From JANXQG01 sp963804375 (lineage in GTDB: Bacteria; Planctomycetota; Planctomycetia; Pirellulales; Thermoguttaceae): DNA of 64,000 nucleotides. The DNA lies in the NCBI GenBank assembly GCA_963804375.1, contig CAWDQE010000023.1, positions 153,437 to 217,436 of the forward strand. The letters run 5' to 3'. The notes under the pieces are model-generated. The model did not search any database. It was not told where the DNA came from and saw nothing but the letters and a program-made list of their open reading frames with translations. This document shows, in pieces, positions 1 to 9,633 of the stretch. The first letter of the stretch is position 1, and every line of letters begins with the position of its first letter. Both the position numbers and the translations under genes were made by a program.

Positions 1-424
1 TCTCGCGCAACGCTGCTTCGACCTGTTTTCGTTGGCTCACATCAGAAGCGACCGCATAGATGCGTTCGCCACCGTCTTGCGGCATTGCCGTCCACGACAG
101 CCAACGGTAAGTTCCGTCTCGGCAACGGTAGCGATTCTCAAACTGGATAGTTGGCTCACCCTCGATAAGCTTGCTCAATTCCTGCTTCGTCTTCACTTGG
201 TCCTCGGGGTGGATGAACTCCGCGAACGGACGGGAAACCAACTCGCGCGCGCTGTGACCGAGGGTTCTCTCGAAAGCGGGATTCACTCGCTTGAAATAGC
301 CATCGCCGCTCGCAATGCAGAGCATCTCCAGCGAGAACTGGAAAAGATCGACAAGCTCCGATTCAATCGAGGTCTTTCCGCCAAGATTCTTCGTGGGGTC
401 TCGTGTTGGTCCGGATGTTTCCAT
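1..424 (-). CDS. PAS-domain sensor protein, N-terminal part (runs off the left edge)
   Basis: An open frame starts at the ATG at 422-424 and reads leftwards out of the window with no stop. After about 22 polar residues it encodes a PAS fold: an ELVDLFQFSLEMLCIASGDG segment, then VNPAFERTLG, a FIHPEDQ motif, a RYRCRDGTYRWLSW strand pair, and a DVSQRKQ ending typical of the PAS/PAC boundary that leads into a coiled linker. This is the usual PAS_3-type sensor of histidine kinases or diguanylate cyclases; the output domain lies outside the window, so the signalling type cannot be stated. No signal peptide or membrane segment precedes the PAS domain, so it is probably cytoplasmic. Confidence 0.8.
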   Translation of the reverse strand, partial: METSGPTRDPTKNLGGKTSIESELVDLFQFSLEMLCIASGDGYFKRVNPAFERTLGHSARELVSRPFAEFIHPEDQVKTKQELSKLIEGEPTIQFENRYRCRDGTYRWLSWTAMPQDGGERIYAVASDVSQRKQVEAALRE

Positions 425-710
425 GGCGATGCAACCGGTCGCAGGGTTTGTTCATATCCCACAAGTATTCGACGCTACGATTATAGGCTCGATGCACGGC
501 AAAATGCATCGCCTTTTGCTGAAGATACATCTTCACCGCTCTTTCACAGGTAGGCATGTCCGCGGCCTGGCTGGAAAAGTCAGGTGGGACTGTCAAATCG
601 CCCGCCGGTCGAGAAAAACCGAAGGTTTCCTGACTTTTTTCGCCAACCAAGCCGTTTCGCTGCGGCGGAGGGGGTGACCGCCGCAGGTTCGTTGGCCAAA
701 CGCATATATA

Positions 711-742
711 AAAAGCCCCGCCGGAACGGCCTGGCAGGGCTT
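711..742 (-). terminator. Rho-independent terminator, minus strand
   Basis: On the minus strand a ten-base stem (AAGCCCTGCC pairing with GGCGGGGCTT, one wobble) is followed by TTTTTATATA. It lies about 110 bases downstream of the beta-helix gene and upstream of the PAS gene, so it probably ends the beta-helix transcript. Confidence 0.7.
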
Positions 743-783
743 CTGAAGGACTCACGTTTCCGCACCCAAGCTCAGCTTCAGCG

Positions 784-837
784 CCGTTAATGGCTCAGCC
801 AATTAACGGGAGCGCAGCCTCAAGGGCTGCGCTCCCG
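784..837. terminator. Two overlapping hairpins downstream of the beta-helix gene
   Basis: One perfect 8-bp stem (CCGTTAAT at 784-791 with ATTAACGG at 802-809) overlaps by three bases a perfect 13-bp stem (807-819 with 825-837, loop TCAAG). The pair starts 11 bases after the stop codon of the beta-helix gene. The two stems are mutually exclusive at their shared bases. Neither has a T-run, so this may protect the 3' end or act with the true terminator at 711-742. Confidence 0.5.
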
Positions 838-848
838 CCGCCGTTTGG

Positions 849-2802
849 CTAGCCAAAGATATTGTCGAACTTGTAGGAAGCGAAGTTGAAATCGATCGCC
901 GAGAGATACTCGTTGAACGTTCCCTCGTTGTAAACTCCTCCCCCGACGCCCTGGCCGCCGGCGCCTCCCCAGCCGCCCGAGCCGCCAAGGGCCGAGTTAA
1001 AGTCGATCGTGCTGGAATCCACGGTCGCGCTACAGGTGTCGTTAACGAATAGGCCGCCGCCGTAGCCATTGCCGCCGTCATTGTGCGCGCCGCCGGCACC
1101 GCCGAGGGCTTGGTTGTTGCTGAGCGTGGTGGAGATCAGCGTGACTGTCGATCCATCGGCACCGGGGCCGGCGGATCCAAGCAGCACGGTCCAGCCAACG
1201 CCAATGCCGCCACCCAGGCCGTCACTGCCGTGATTGTGCGCGCCGCCCGCGCCGCCGATGGCGGAGTTTTGGGTGATCACAGTGTTGATGATGGTGGCCT
1301 CGGAACCGCCATTGGAATTGTCAATGCCGCCGCCGAAGCCGAAACCGCTCTCTTGGCCAGGGGCCATTAGAGTATTGACGCCGGCATTGCCATGACCGCC
1401 GATGGCGCTGTTGTTGGAGATCAGACAGTTGGTCACGGTCATTGCAACGGCGGCACTGCCGGTACTGCCGGTGGTCGAGAAGCCGGCGGTGTTGGCGATA
1501 CCGCCGCCGTCCGCGAAACCGCCGGGGCCAGGCTGCGTCGTCATGTCACCGCCTTGGGCCACGTTGCCGGAGATGATGGAATTGGTCACGGTTAAGACGC
1601 CCCCAAAGTTATTGAGGATGCCGCCACCAATGCCCTCCCCGACATAGGCACCACCGCTGGCAGAGTCGCTGATAATGCCGTTGTTGCCGGCAATGGCCTG
1701 GTTGTTCGTGATGGTGCAACCGACCACGTTCAAGGTGCTGCCGCCGACGTTGTAGAGACCTCCGCCCTGTCCTTGCGAATAGCCTGTGGTCACGCCGCCA
1801 TCCCCGCCATCCCCGCCGATGGCGCGGTTGCCGTCGACGGCGCAGTCCGACAGCGTCAGGACAGACCCCACGCCGGTGTTGTACACAGCGCCTCCTTGAC
1901 CGCTTGCGGTCAGACCTGCGCGTGCGACATTGTCAGAAAAGACGCAGTTGCTGACCACGGCAGTACTCGGCTCTGGGTCAAAGGGAACGACACCGGTGCT
2001 GCCGGCAAGTCCCCCGTCATTTTCGAAAGCGCCGCCGACCGCGAAGTAAACACCGCCGCTGGCACAGTTTGTCAGGTTGTTCGCGAAGGTGCAATCGCTG
2101 GCTGTCAGCGAAGCCCCGCCGCTGGGGCCTCCGAAATTGTCCACAGCCCCACCGCCCGCGCCGCCGACGGAATCTAACGGAGTGCCGCCACCCGTGGCCT
2201 GGTTGTTCGTGAAATCGCATCCCACTAGGGTTACAGTCCCCAGATTCATCAAGCCGCCGCCCAGCGCCTCGGAACCGACCACGCCCAGCGCGGTTGGCCG
2301 TGATCGCATCCTGGAGCAAGGTGAGCTGAGCGCCGAAGTCAACCAGGATGCCGCCGCCGCCCACGTAGGTGAAACCATAATCGGACGTCGTCATGCCGCT
2401 GACAAAGCCGTTGGCCACAGTCAGCCCGCTAATGGTCACGTTGCCTCCTGCGATGTCGAAAACGCGGCTGTTGTTATCGCCGCTGATGGTCAACTTGTCC
2501 GCGCCTGGCCCTTCGATATCCAGGTTCTTGGAGATCGCCAGATCGCCCGATGTCAGCGTGATGGAATGGACGTTATTGGCAAACTTAATGGTCTCGCCGG
2601 GGACGGCGCTGGAGATCGCAGCCCGCAGCGATCCTGGTCCGCTGTCCAGATTATTCATGACGGTGATCGAACTAAGGACCAAACGGTCTTCGAGGAACTC
2701 CATCTTGAGCCGCCGGCCGGGAGAATTGCGCCGGGCCGGCCGGCCGCGGCGGCGGGGCGCGGCAGTCTTGGTCAGTAAGGTGGGTAGCAACCTGTTGAAC
2801 AT
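849..2802 (-). CDS. Secreted beta-helix (polymorphic-repeat type) protein with LEPR-XLL-like motif, frameshifted
   Basis: The start at 2800-2802 is chosen because GGAGG lies nine bases upstream. The N-terminus is basic (PRRRGRPARRNSPGRR) and is followed by MEFLEDRLVLSS, close to the LEPR-XLL motif that planctomycetes place at the start of giant surface proteins. Then come about 550 residues of Gly/Asn/Thr/Ala-rich repeats of right-handed parallel beta-helix type, with recurring VTNCxISNN- and GGGxxN-like units ending in DNIFG. The reading frame is broken at about 2284-2288 (CCC in the plus strand): removing one base joins the segment ending ITANRA to the one starting GVVGSEALGGGLMNLG without loss. 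Role is inferred as an extracellular or surface-attached protein. The frameshift may be an assembly error in a G/C run or real decay. Confidence 0.75.
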
Positions 2803-3356
2803 TGTGAATACCTCCGCTGGTTTTGGAGAAAATGGGGAAACAAGAGTGGGGATCTGCCCGAGTTCGACCCGAGGAAGTCCGGCACGCGAATCACGGTTCG
2901 CATCGGCCCGTGGCCACACAGAGTAAATGCCCAGTAGCTGGACTATACCGCCACGGAATTTTGGCGGCATGTCTCGAATAGGGAGATGATGTATCAAGCT
3001 TTGGGGGGATGCATAAGACCTTCATGGACGATCGATTCCTTGAGGATGTCTAACAAAACCGGGAATCGGCCCAAACTCTTACACGCCCAAGTCGGGTTTT
3101 GTTAGGCATCTAAGATCCGTTTCGCTAAGAACTTGCGACGCCGAGCCGGCGAATTGCCGATCCACGATGGCGGATTGCAAGCAGGAATGGGCCTATACGT
3201 TTAGGTCCCCCGCATGACGTTCGAACGATAAACGATCCCACATGCGGCAGGCATGGCAGCGAGGGGCTGCCTTTGCGATGCACCATTGCCACCGTCGCGG
3301 CCGTTGCATACTATTTTGGGTGTCTTACCCCAAAAATGCCCTGCGAACGGTGGGCC
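2803..3356. other. Divergent intergenic region
   Basis: This spacer separates the leftward beta-helix gene from the rightward sigma factor gene and should hold both promoters. I could not fix promoter boxes with confidence. The only clear structure is the long hairpin at 3044-3111. Confidence 0.5.
3044..3111. repeat. Long inverted repeat with attC-like ends
   Basis: GATGTCTAACAAAACC at 3044-3059 pairs with GGTTTTGTTAGGCATC at 3096-3111: 16 bp with a single G-T wobble and a loop of 36 bases. The inner ends GTCTAAC (3048-3054) and GTTAGGC (3101-3107) fit the integron attC consensus pair RYYYAAC and GTTRRRY, 60 bases end to end. The extra GATG/CATC pairing outside the R boxes and the absence of an integron integrase or other attC sites nearby argue against a functional attC, so a palindromic regulatory or mobile remnant is equally likely. 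Confidence 0.4.
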
Positions 3357-3959
3357 ATGGCCGCGGACAACTCGATAACTCATTGGATTGCCGAACTACG
3401 TCTCGGCGACCCCGACGCGGCGCAGCGCCTTTGGGAGCGCTATTTCCACCGATTGGTCCATTTGGCGAACGTGAAACTTCAAAGCGGTCCGCCACGGGTC
3501 GGGGACGGTGAAGACGTGGCGTTGAGTGCGATGAACAGTTTTTTCCAGGGAATGGTGGGCGGCCGCTATCCGCAGTTGAATGATCGCGACGACCTTTGGC
3601 GTCTGTTGGTCCTGATTACGGCCCGCAAGACATGCCATTTGATTCGCGACGAGGCGCGACAGAAACGGGGCGTCAAGCGGCAGTACGCGATCGGAAACGT
3701 GGATCCCGAGGATTGTGGAACGATCGACCAAGTCGTGGGGCGGGAACCGTCTCCCGATTTCACCGCGCAGGTGGCCGAGGAATGCCAGCGGCTTTTCCAG
3801 TTACTGGGCGATCCCGAATTGCAGGAGATCGCCCAGCGAAAGATGGAGGGCTATACGAACGGGGAAATCGCCGCCCGGCTAAAGCGGGCGCTGCGAACCA
3901 TCGAACGGAAGTTGCAAATGATTCGGCAGATCTGGGAGCAGGACGTCGATATCGATTGA
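3357..3959 (+). CDS. ECF-type RNA polymerase sigma factor (planctomycetal, kinase-linked)
   Basis: About 200 residues. Region 2 covers roughly residues 10-95 (ERYFHRLVHLANVKL, then DLWRLLVLITARKTCHLIRDEARQKRG), and region 4 covers residues 130-195 with a helix-turn-helix (MEGYTNGEIAARLKRALRTI). It binds core polymerase and directs it to specific promoters. The ATG at 3357 (MAADNSITHWI) fits the family start best; an in-frame ATG at 3336 is possible, and neither has a clear Shine-Dalgarno. The next gene, a Ser/Thr kinase, begins 22 bases after the stop, so the two are probably co-transcribed; this sigma-kinase pairing recurs in planctomycetes and suggests the kinase controls the sigma factor. 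No anti-sigma gene is present. Confidence 0.85.
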   Translation: MAADNSITHWIAELRLGDPDAAQRLWERYFHRLVHLANVKLQSGPPRVGDGEDVALSAMNSFFQGMVGGRYPQLNDRDDLWRLLVLITARKTCHLIRDEARQKRGVKRQYAIGNVDPEDCGTIDQVVGREPSPDFTAQVAEECQRLFQLLGDPELQEIAQRKMEGYTNGEIAARLKRALRTIERKLQMIRQIWEQDVDID

Positions 3960-3981
3960 GGGGAGATTCCGAAAGAGGACC

Positions 3982-6900
3982 ATGAAGCCGGAAGTGCCTG
4001 AAGACAGTCCGTTGAATTCGCTCTCGCAGGTGCGGCGCATCGACAGCATCTGCGATCGTTTCGAGGCCGCTTGGAACGCCGAGACTCGGCCCGTGATCGA
4101 GGAGTTCCTCGAGAACGCGCCGGCCGTCGAAAAGCTTGCCCTGTTGCGCGAACTGGTGATCCTCGACCTCCACTACCGGCGGCACTCGGGGGGAACTCCT
4201 CAACCCGAGGATTACCTGCCAAGGTTTCCGAATCTCGACTGCGATTGGCTGGTCCGAATGCTCGAGACACCGATGGCCGAAGGTTCTGCCAGTGCCGCTC
4301 GGACCTTAGAAATCACGCCTGTTGACACGCCTCGGCCCGACGGTCAACTTCCCCGTATCCGCTATGTCGGCGACTATGAATTGCTCGAAGAGATCGCCCG
4401 CGGCGGCATGGGAGTGGTTTACAAGGCCCGCCAGCTTTCGCTCAACCGTATTGTTGCGGTGAAGATGATTCTTGCCGGGCAACTGGCCACCAAAGTCGAC
4501 CACGATCGCTTTCACAGCGAGGCCCAAGCAGCGGCGCTTCTCGACCATCCCAACATCGTGCCGGTTTTCGAGGTCGGCGAGCACGAGGGTCAACACTACT
4601 TCTCGATGGGTTACGTTGATGGTCGGAGCCTGGCCACTCGGTTGGCCGAGGGGCCGCTAGCGCCCAAGGAAGCGGCGGAACTGGTCGCCACGGTGGCCAG
4701 GGCCGTGGACTATGCCCATCGACAGGGCGTGATCCATCGCGATATCAAGCCGTCGAACATCCTCATCGATAGCAAGGGCCGCCCGCGGGTGACCGATTTT
4801 GGCCTGGCCAAGCGGGTCGATAGCGGCAGCGAATTGACGGCCACGGGGCAGATCTTGGGCACGCCCAGTTACATGCCGCCCGAGCAGGCGGCCGGGCAGA
4901 TCAAGGCCGTTGGTCCGGCGGCCGACCTCTATGCCCTGGGCGCGGTGCTCTATGCGGCGCTTACGGGCCGGCCGCCCTTTCAGGCCGCCACGAGCATCGA
5001 GACCCTGCGGCAGGTGATCGAGCGCGAGCCGGTTCCTTTGCGGCAGCTCAATGCGGCCGTACCGCGCGACCTGGAAACGATCGTGCTCAAGTGCTTGGAG
5101 AAAGCGGTCCCGCGGCGGTATGCGACCGCCCAGGCCGTGGCCGACGATCTGCGGCGTTACCTTGAAGGGCGGCCGATTCTCGCCCGGCCTGTGGGGCGAG
5201 GGGAGCGTGCCTGGCGCTGGTGCCGGCGGCAGCCGGTGGTGGCAGGGCTGTCGGCGGCCGCAGTGTTGTTGGTGGTGCTGGTCGCCGTGTCCAGCACGGC
5301 CGGCTACGTGAGCACCTCGCGGGCGCTGCGGCGAGTCGAAGATGCCCAGCGGGAACGCGCCTTGGCACAGATCGAATCCTTGGGCAAGGCGGAAATCTCG
5401 CGCGTGCCCGACTTGATCGCGGGCCTGAAGCCCTTCCGCGCGGAGATTGAGCCGCAACTCCGCCAGTCGCTCCAGCAGCCGGATTTGGACGAGAAGGAAC
5501 GGCTGCGGCTGAGCCTGGCGATGGTTGCGGAGGACGAAGCGCAGGTGCCTTACCTCTCCGACCGGCTGCTCAGTGCCGAGCCGGCGGAATTGCTCGTGAT
5601 TCGCGATGCGCTGCTGCCACACCGCCACGAGTTGGTGGTCGGACTGTGGCAGACCGCCGAAGATGCGGCGGCGGCCAAGGGCCGCCGCTTCCGGGCCGTC
5701 TGCGCCTTGGCGGCCTTCGATCCGGTATCTCCGCGCTGGCAGACTGCCGGCAAGTCGGCGGTCGAGGTCCTGGTCGCTGAAAACCCGCTCCGCGCGGTCG
5801 CCTGGGTGGAAGCCCTGCGGCCGGTCCGGCAGTCGCTCCTCGCCGGGCTTCAGGCGGTTTTCCGCGACCAGAAGCATGAACCTTCGGAGCGGTCGCTAGC
5901 GACCAGCATCCTGGCCGACTACGCCGCCGACCAACCCGATGTGCTGGCCAATCTGGTCATGGACGCCGACGAGAAGCAGTTTGCCGTCATTTACCCGAAA
6001 CTCAACGAGCGTGGCGAAGAGGGACTGCCGTTGTTGCAAGCCGAAATAAAGAAGCCATTGTCCGGCACTACCGAGGAAGCCAAAGAAGCCTTGGCAAAGC
6101 GGCAGGCAAATGCGGCGGTCGCCCTCTTGAAGATGGACCATGCTACCGAAGTCTGGCCGCTCTTGAAGCATAGTCCCGATCCGAGGGTGCGAAGTTATCT
6201 GATTCATAGTTTCGCTCCGTTGGGGGTCGATGTTACGGCCCTGGTGCGTCGACTGGATGAAGAAACGGACGTATCGAGTCGGCGGGCCTTGATCTTGTGC
6301 CTGGGCGAGTTCGACACGACACATTTCCCGGCAGGACGGCAACCGCTGATCGACAAATTGCTCGACCTTTACCAAAATGATCCCGATCCCGGCTTGCACG
6401 GTGCGGCGGAGTGGTTGTTGCGACAGAAGGGATGGGACCAGGGAGCAAAACTGGCGACAATCGACACCCGGTTGAAAGGTGACGAGAAGCAACTGCAAGC
6501 CCGTAAAGCGACTGACAAGCGGCAATGGTACGTCAATACGGAGGGCCAAACCTTCGTGATTCTGAACGCCGACAAGCCGTTCCGTATGGGATCACCGGAT
6601 GACGAACCTGACCGAAATAATGTTGAAGTTCCTCACCAACAGCGAATCGGTCGAAGATTTGCCATCGCTTCCAAGATCGTCACGAAAGCTCAGTTCCGGC
6701 GTTTTCAGCAGGCCAATCCTGACGTTCAGAAGACCAATATCGAGCAATGGAGCCGCACCGACGACTCCCCCCAGATTGGTGTGGACTGGTACGACGCCGC
6801 ACGATACTGCAACTGGCTCAGCGAAAACGAGAAGATTCCCAAACAACAATGGTGCTATGAACCGAACGATCAGGGCGAGTACGCCGAGGGAATGAAACCT

Positions 6901-7347
6901 GCGACCGATTATTTGCAGCGTAGCGGCTATCGACTCCCGACCGAAGCCGAGCGGGAATATGCCTGTCGATCCGGCAGCCAGACGAGCCGCTACTTTGGGC
7001 TGAGCGTCAAGCTGTTGCCGAAATATGCTTGGTTTTTAGATAATTCAGACAATCGGACGTGGCCGGTTGGGATGAAGAAACCCAATGACTACGGATTGTT
7101 CGACATGCATGGCAATGTTTGGCAATGGTGCGACAACGCCGCTGGATACTACGCCGTTGCAGAGGACGGAAGCGTTTCGGAAGATCAGGGAAGCCCATCC
7201 AAGGTGGGCGATAAGGTTTTCCGTGTGTTGCGTGGCGGCGCGTACGACCTTCAGGCGTCGGCCGTGCGTTCTGCCTACCGTGGCCGCGACGTGCCGACGC
7301 TCCGTAACCCCGTTCTTGGGTTCCGTGCGGTGAGGACTTACCCCTGA
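3982..7347 (+). CDS. Transmembrane Ser/Thr protein kinase with C-terminal FGE/SUMF1-like domain
   Basis: The ATG at 3982 has GAGG six bases upstream. The 1121-residue protein has a short N-terminal region (1-125), a complete PknB-like kinase domain (about 130-395) with glycine loop ARGGMG, catalytic Lys161, HRDIKPSN at 252-259, DFG at 272-274 and a PPE motif near 299-301, one membrane helix near 418-441, an alpha-helical HEAT-like region (about 450-840), and a C-type-lectin-fold domain of the formylglycine-generating-enzyme family (about 866-1118; FRMGSP, WYDAARYCNWLS, RLPTEAERE, GNVWQW, RGGAY, GFRAVR). The kinase is cytoplasmic and the FGE-like part is presumably outside. The cysteines of true FGE are not evident, so this domain is more likely a binding or sensor module than a sulfatase-maturing enzyme. 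Partner of the upstream sigma factor by position. Confidence 0.9.
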   Translation: MKPEVPEDSPLNSLSQVRRIDSICDRFEAAWNAETRPVIEEFLENAPAVEKLALLRELVILDLHYRRHSGGTPQPEDYLPRFPNLDCDWLVRMLETPMAEGSASAARTLEITPVDTPRPDGQLPRIRYVGDYELLEEIARGGMGVVYKARQLSLNRIVAVKMILAGQLATKVDHDRFHSEAQAAALLDHPNIVPVFEVGEHEGQHYFSMGYVDGRSLATRLAEGPLAPKEAAELVATVARAVDYAHRQGVIHRDIKPSNILIDSKGRPRVTDFGLAKRVDSGSELTATGQILGTPSYMPPEQAAGQIKAVGPAADLYALGAVLYAALTGRPPFQAATSIETLRQVIEREPVPLRQLNAAVPRDLETIVLKCLEKAVPRRYATAQAVADDLRRYLEGRPILARPVGRGERAWRWCRRQPVVAGLSAAAVLLVVLVAVSSTAGYVSTSRALRRVEDAQRERALAQIESLGKAEISRVPDLIAGLKPFRAEIEPQLRQSLQQPDLDEKERLRLSLAMVAEDEAQVPYLSDRLLSAEPAELLVIRDALLPHRHELVVGLWQTAEDAAAAKGRRFRAVCALAAFDPVSPRWQTAGKSAVEVLVAENPLRAVAWVEALRPVRQSLLAGLQAVFRDQKHEPSERSLATSILADYAADQPDVLANLVMDADEKQFAVIYPKLNERGEEGLPLLQAEIKKPLSGTTEEAKEALAKRQANAAVALLKMDHATEVWPLLKHSPDPRVRSYLIHSFAPLGVDVTALVRRLDEETDVSSRRALILCLGEFDTTHFPAGRQPLIDKLLDLYQNDPDPGLHGAAEWLLRQKGWDQGAKLATIDTRLKGDEKQLQARKATDKRQWYVNTEGQTFVILNADKPFRMGSPDDEPDRNNVEVPHQQRIGRRFAIASKIVTKAQFRRFQQANPDVQKTNIEQWSRTDDSPQIGVDWYDAARYCNWLSENEKIPKQQWCYEPNDQGEYAEGMKPATDYLQRSGYRLPTEAEREYACRSGSQTSRYFGLSVKLLPKYAWFLDNSDNRTWPVGMKKPNDYGLFDMHGNVWQWCDNAAGYYAVAEDGSVSEDQGSPSKVGDKVFRVLRGGAYDLQASAVRSAYRGRDVPTLRNPVLGFRAVRTYP

Positions 7348-7453
7348 GCCCCTGGTATGTGGTTCTCTTTGACAAGAAATCAATAGAACCATTGCAACTG
7401 CTAGCTTTGGGAAGGGTTTTCATCCTCTTTCCCGAGACAGGAGAACAGTTGGA

Positions 7454-8273
7454 ATGGCTACAAAGCGCAATTCTCGCAAATCCCGCAAAATCAATCCAGC
7501 CGTACTGGGCAAACCCAAGGGTGTGATCCAGGCGCGGGTACAAAAGGTCGGCCCCGAACGCTTCGGCATCGTTGCCGTGGATTGCGCCAAAGCGCGCTCG
7601 AAATGGATGCTCTGCGATTTCTACGGGAAGGTGCTCATCCCGCCGACGATCGTCGAACACCAACGCGCCGCCTTGGAACTGGCGACCGTGCAGCTCCGCG
7701 AAGCGATCCAACAGCACGGCCTGCAAGACCACCTCGTGGCCGTGGAGATGACCGGCACCTACCATCGTCCCGTACAACGTGCCTTTCGCAAGGCCGGCAG
7801 CGAAACGCGATTGGTCCATCCCTTCGCCTCGCGCCATTATCGTCTGCCGGCCCACACCGACAGCAAAACCGATGATCATGATCTGGAGGGCATCTTCCGC
7901 CGCGGTCAACGGCTTCGGACTCGTGGAGCCGGAGTGGGACGAGATCTACCGTCACTTGCAGATCTTGGCCAGACATCGCCGCGACCTGGTCAAGAAACGC
8001 GCCAAGTTGCAAAGCCAGATCCGCCAGGCGTTGGAAAGCTGTTTGCCGGGCTACGCTGATCTGTTTCCAGAAGATGACCTTTGGAAACGTCCCGTCCCCA
8101 TGGCCGTGGCCCGCCATGCCGTTCACCCCGAGGTGATCCGCGCCGCGGGCATTTCCGCGGTGCAGCGGTGGCTTGCCGAAGACAAACTCCGCGTACAAGC
8201 GCGGATCAAGGCGCATTTTAAGAACGAGATCGCATCATGTCCACCAGTCCAGTGGTTATCGATAAGGTGCTGA
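7454..8273 (+). pseudogene. IS110-family transposase, frameshifted and C-terminally truncated
   Basis: The start at 7454 follows an AGGAGA ribosome-binding site. The N-terminal DEDD half is recognisable: FGIVAVDCAK, then VAVEMTGTYH, then HTDSKTDDHDLEGIFR. At about 7898-7903 (TTCCGCCGCGG) the frame must shift by one base to continue into AVNGFGLVEPEWDEIYRHLQ and the coiled linker. The sequence ends at 8273 with no C-terminal Transposase_20 (serine) domain, and no flanking IS110 end sequences were identified. It is therefore a dead fragment. Confidence 0.85.
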
Positions 8274-8684
8274 CCGTGCTGCAGGAGCATCCGGGACTGA
8301 ACGTCTGCTCCGATCGGAGTCCGATTGCCGCAAACTGCCGGACAGTTCGTGAGCCTGTCATCCATAAGCATTCATTCGCAGTTGCAAGATACCTTGCAAC
8401 CGCTTGCCTGCGGATGAGGGGCACTTCTCCGCAGCCAAGGAAATGCACCGCCGTCCCCTCCGATTATGAGAAACGACTGCATCTCTCGTGGTAAATTGGC
8501 CGCTAGGTGGCCCAGTTTTTCTTGACATCCGCTACCGCCTCCCCGGTGTTCAGGCGATCGAAGGGCCCACCGGCGGCCTGGGGAAGGGCTGGGGAGGTGC
8601 CGTCCAGGACGAGTTCTGGCATCTGGATGCGGTGATGCAGGGCAGGCTGGAAGTGCCCGGGTTGGGTTGAGGTGAGCACAGAGG
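8274..8684. other. Intergenic region without a convincing gene
   Basis: The stretch follows the dead IS110 transposase. Short open frames on both strands lack family signatures and ribosome-binding sites. It ends at the 96-bp multi-hairpin repeat. Confidence 0.4.
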
Positions 8685-8780
8685 ATTTTGTTCGGCTGAA
8701 CAAAATCAGGCGCCGGCGAACCAACGTCAAGCTCGCCTGCGATATGCCCTCCGGAAGCCTCCGGGAGGCCCTTGGCGCTT
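8685..8780 (+). repeat. 96-bp multi-hairpin dispersed repeat, copy 1
   Basis: It begins with the palindrome ATTTTGTTC-ggc-TGAACAAAAT and ends with a GCCTCC/GGAGGC hairpin plus CCTTGGCGCTT. It aligns end to end without gaps in total length with the copy at 16012-16107, and isolated first palindromes occur at 10567 and 17231. Probably a REP/MITE-like element. Confidence 0.75.
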
Positions 8781-8785
8781 ACTGG

Positions 8786-9265
8786 TCACCTCAAATGCCT
8801 CCCGGGGCCAGGCAACCGCCTCCGTCGCCAGTCGCGAACGTTCAGCAAGATACTCAAGCTGAGGCTGCCGAGTAATGCGACCACTGCCACCGTGTTCGCG
8901 AGTTGGACCGGCGGGCTCCAGCCCGACAGCGTTTGCACGAGCAGCACGATGTAGCTCGACGAGGTCTCGCGGATCCCCATCGCCTCGCGCACGCGCCAGT
9001 GCCAATCGGTTATCGGGCAGTAGCCGAAGCCCTTCCAGGTCCCCATCACGCCCCAACTAAAGGCCGTTGCCAGCAGCGTGACGAGGTTCCACCGCCGCGT
9101 CCATGCCCACACCCAGCCAAAGACGTTGAACAGAATCAGCGCCGTGTGGAACACGAAGAACGCGATATTGAGCGCACGGCAAAAGCACGTGATAGAATGT
9201 AAACCGATACGAGTTTTAGTCCCGCAAAACGCCCTCATCCTGACGTGGCTGCCGCTGACTGTCAA
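8786..9265 (-). CDS. DUF2784-like integral membrane protein
   Basis: About 150 residues with three to four hydrophobic helices. The centre carries the family-like pattern HTALILFNVFGW, then a second helix, then CPITDWHWRVRE, and a final helix (VAVVALLGSLSLSILLNV) before a short basic tail. DUF2784 proteins are small inner-membrane proteins of unknown role. The true start is uncertain: the upstream in-frame ATG at 9265 gives a long basic leader, and an internal start nearer the first helix is possible. The gene stands alone, next to a repeat copy that begins just beyond its stop. Confidence 0.65.
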   Translation of the reverse strand: MTVSGSHVRMRAFCGTKTRIGLHSITCFCRALNIAFFVFHTALILFNVFGWVWAWTRRWNLVTLLATAFSWGVMGTWKGFGYCPITDWHWRVREAMGIRETSSSYIVLLVQTLSGWSPPVQLANTVAVVALLGSLSLSILLNVRDWRRRRLPGPGRHLR

Positions 9266-9633
9266 CTAGCTGCTTGCGAGAAACGGCAGGCAGGTAGCAG
9301 CCGAGACCAGGTCACAACCGGGCCAAGGTAGCCGATCGATTCTTGATACTGTTTTCGGTGCCACTACCCACATCGACCGTGAGCGGCACCTTCAAGCCAG
9401 AGGGAAGGCTTCCTTCCGCGCGGGTGCCGCGGGTGGCGTGCCCTGGAGGCTGCCTCGAAACTGTCGCGAGGGCAACGTCTCCGGAAAATTCTTAGCGCGA
9501 TTGACAACGCCACAAACCGCAACGAGAATCAGATTTCATCAGCCTACCGCTGGTCGGTTCCGGTGGCCACGACAAGAGTAAGAACCCTGTGAATCGGAAC
9601 TGAAACCCATTTGGCAACCAGGAGCAGGAAACC
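9266..9633. other. Intergenic region
   Basis: Between divergently oriented genes. No open frame with family character was seen; it presumably contains the promoter of the TIM-barrel gene that starts at 9634. Confidence 0.4.

Noticed and set aside
4657..5877. Minus-strand open frame of about 400 codons
   Set aside because: Antisense to the Ser/Thr kinase gene, His/Arg-rich with no recognisable domain.
8503..8730. Minus-strand open frame ending in NTGEAVADVKKNW
   Set aside because: Too short, no start signal, and partly inside the 96-bp repeat; could be a gene tail but cannot be supported.
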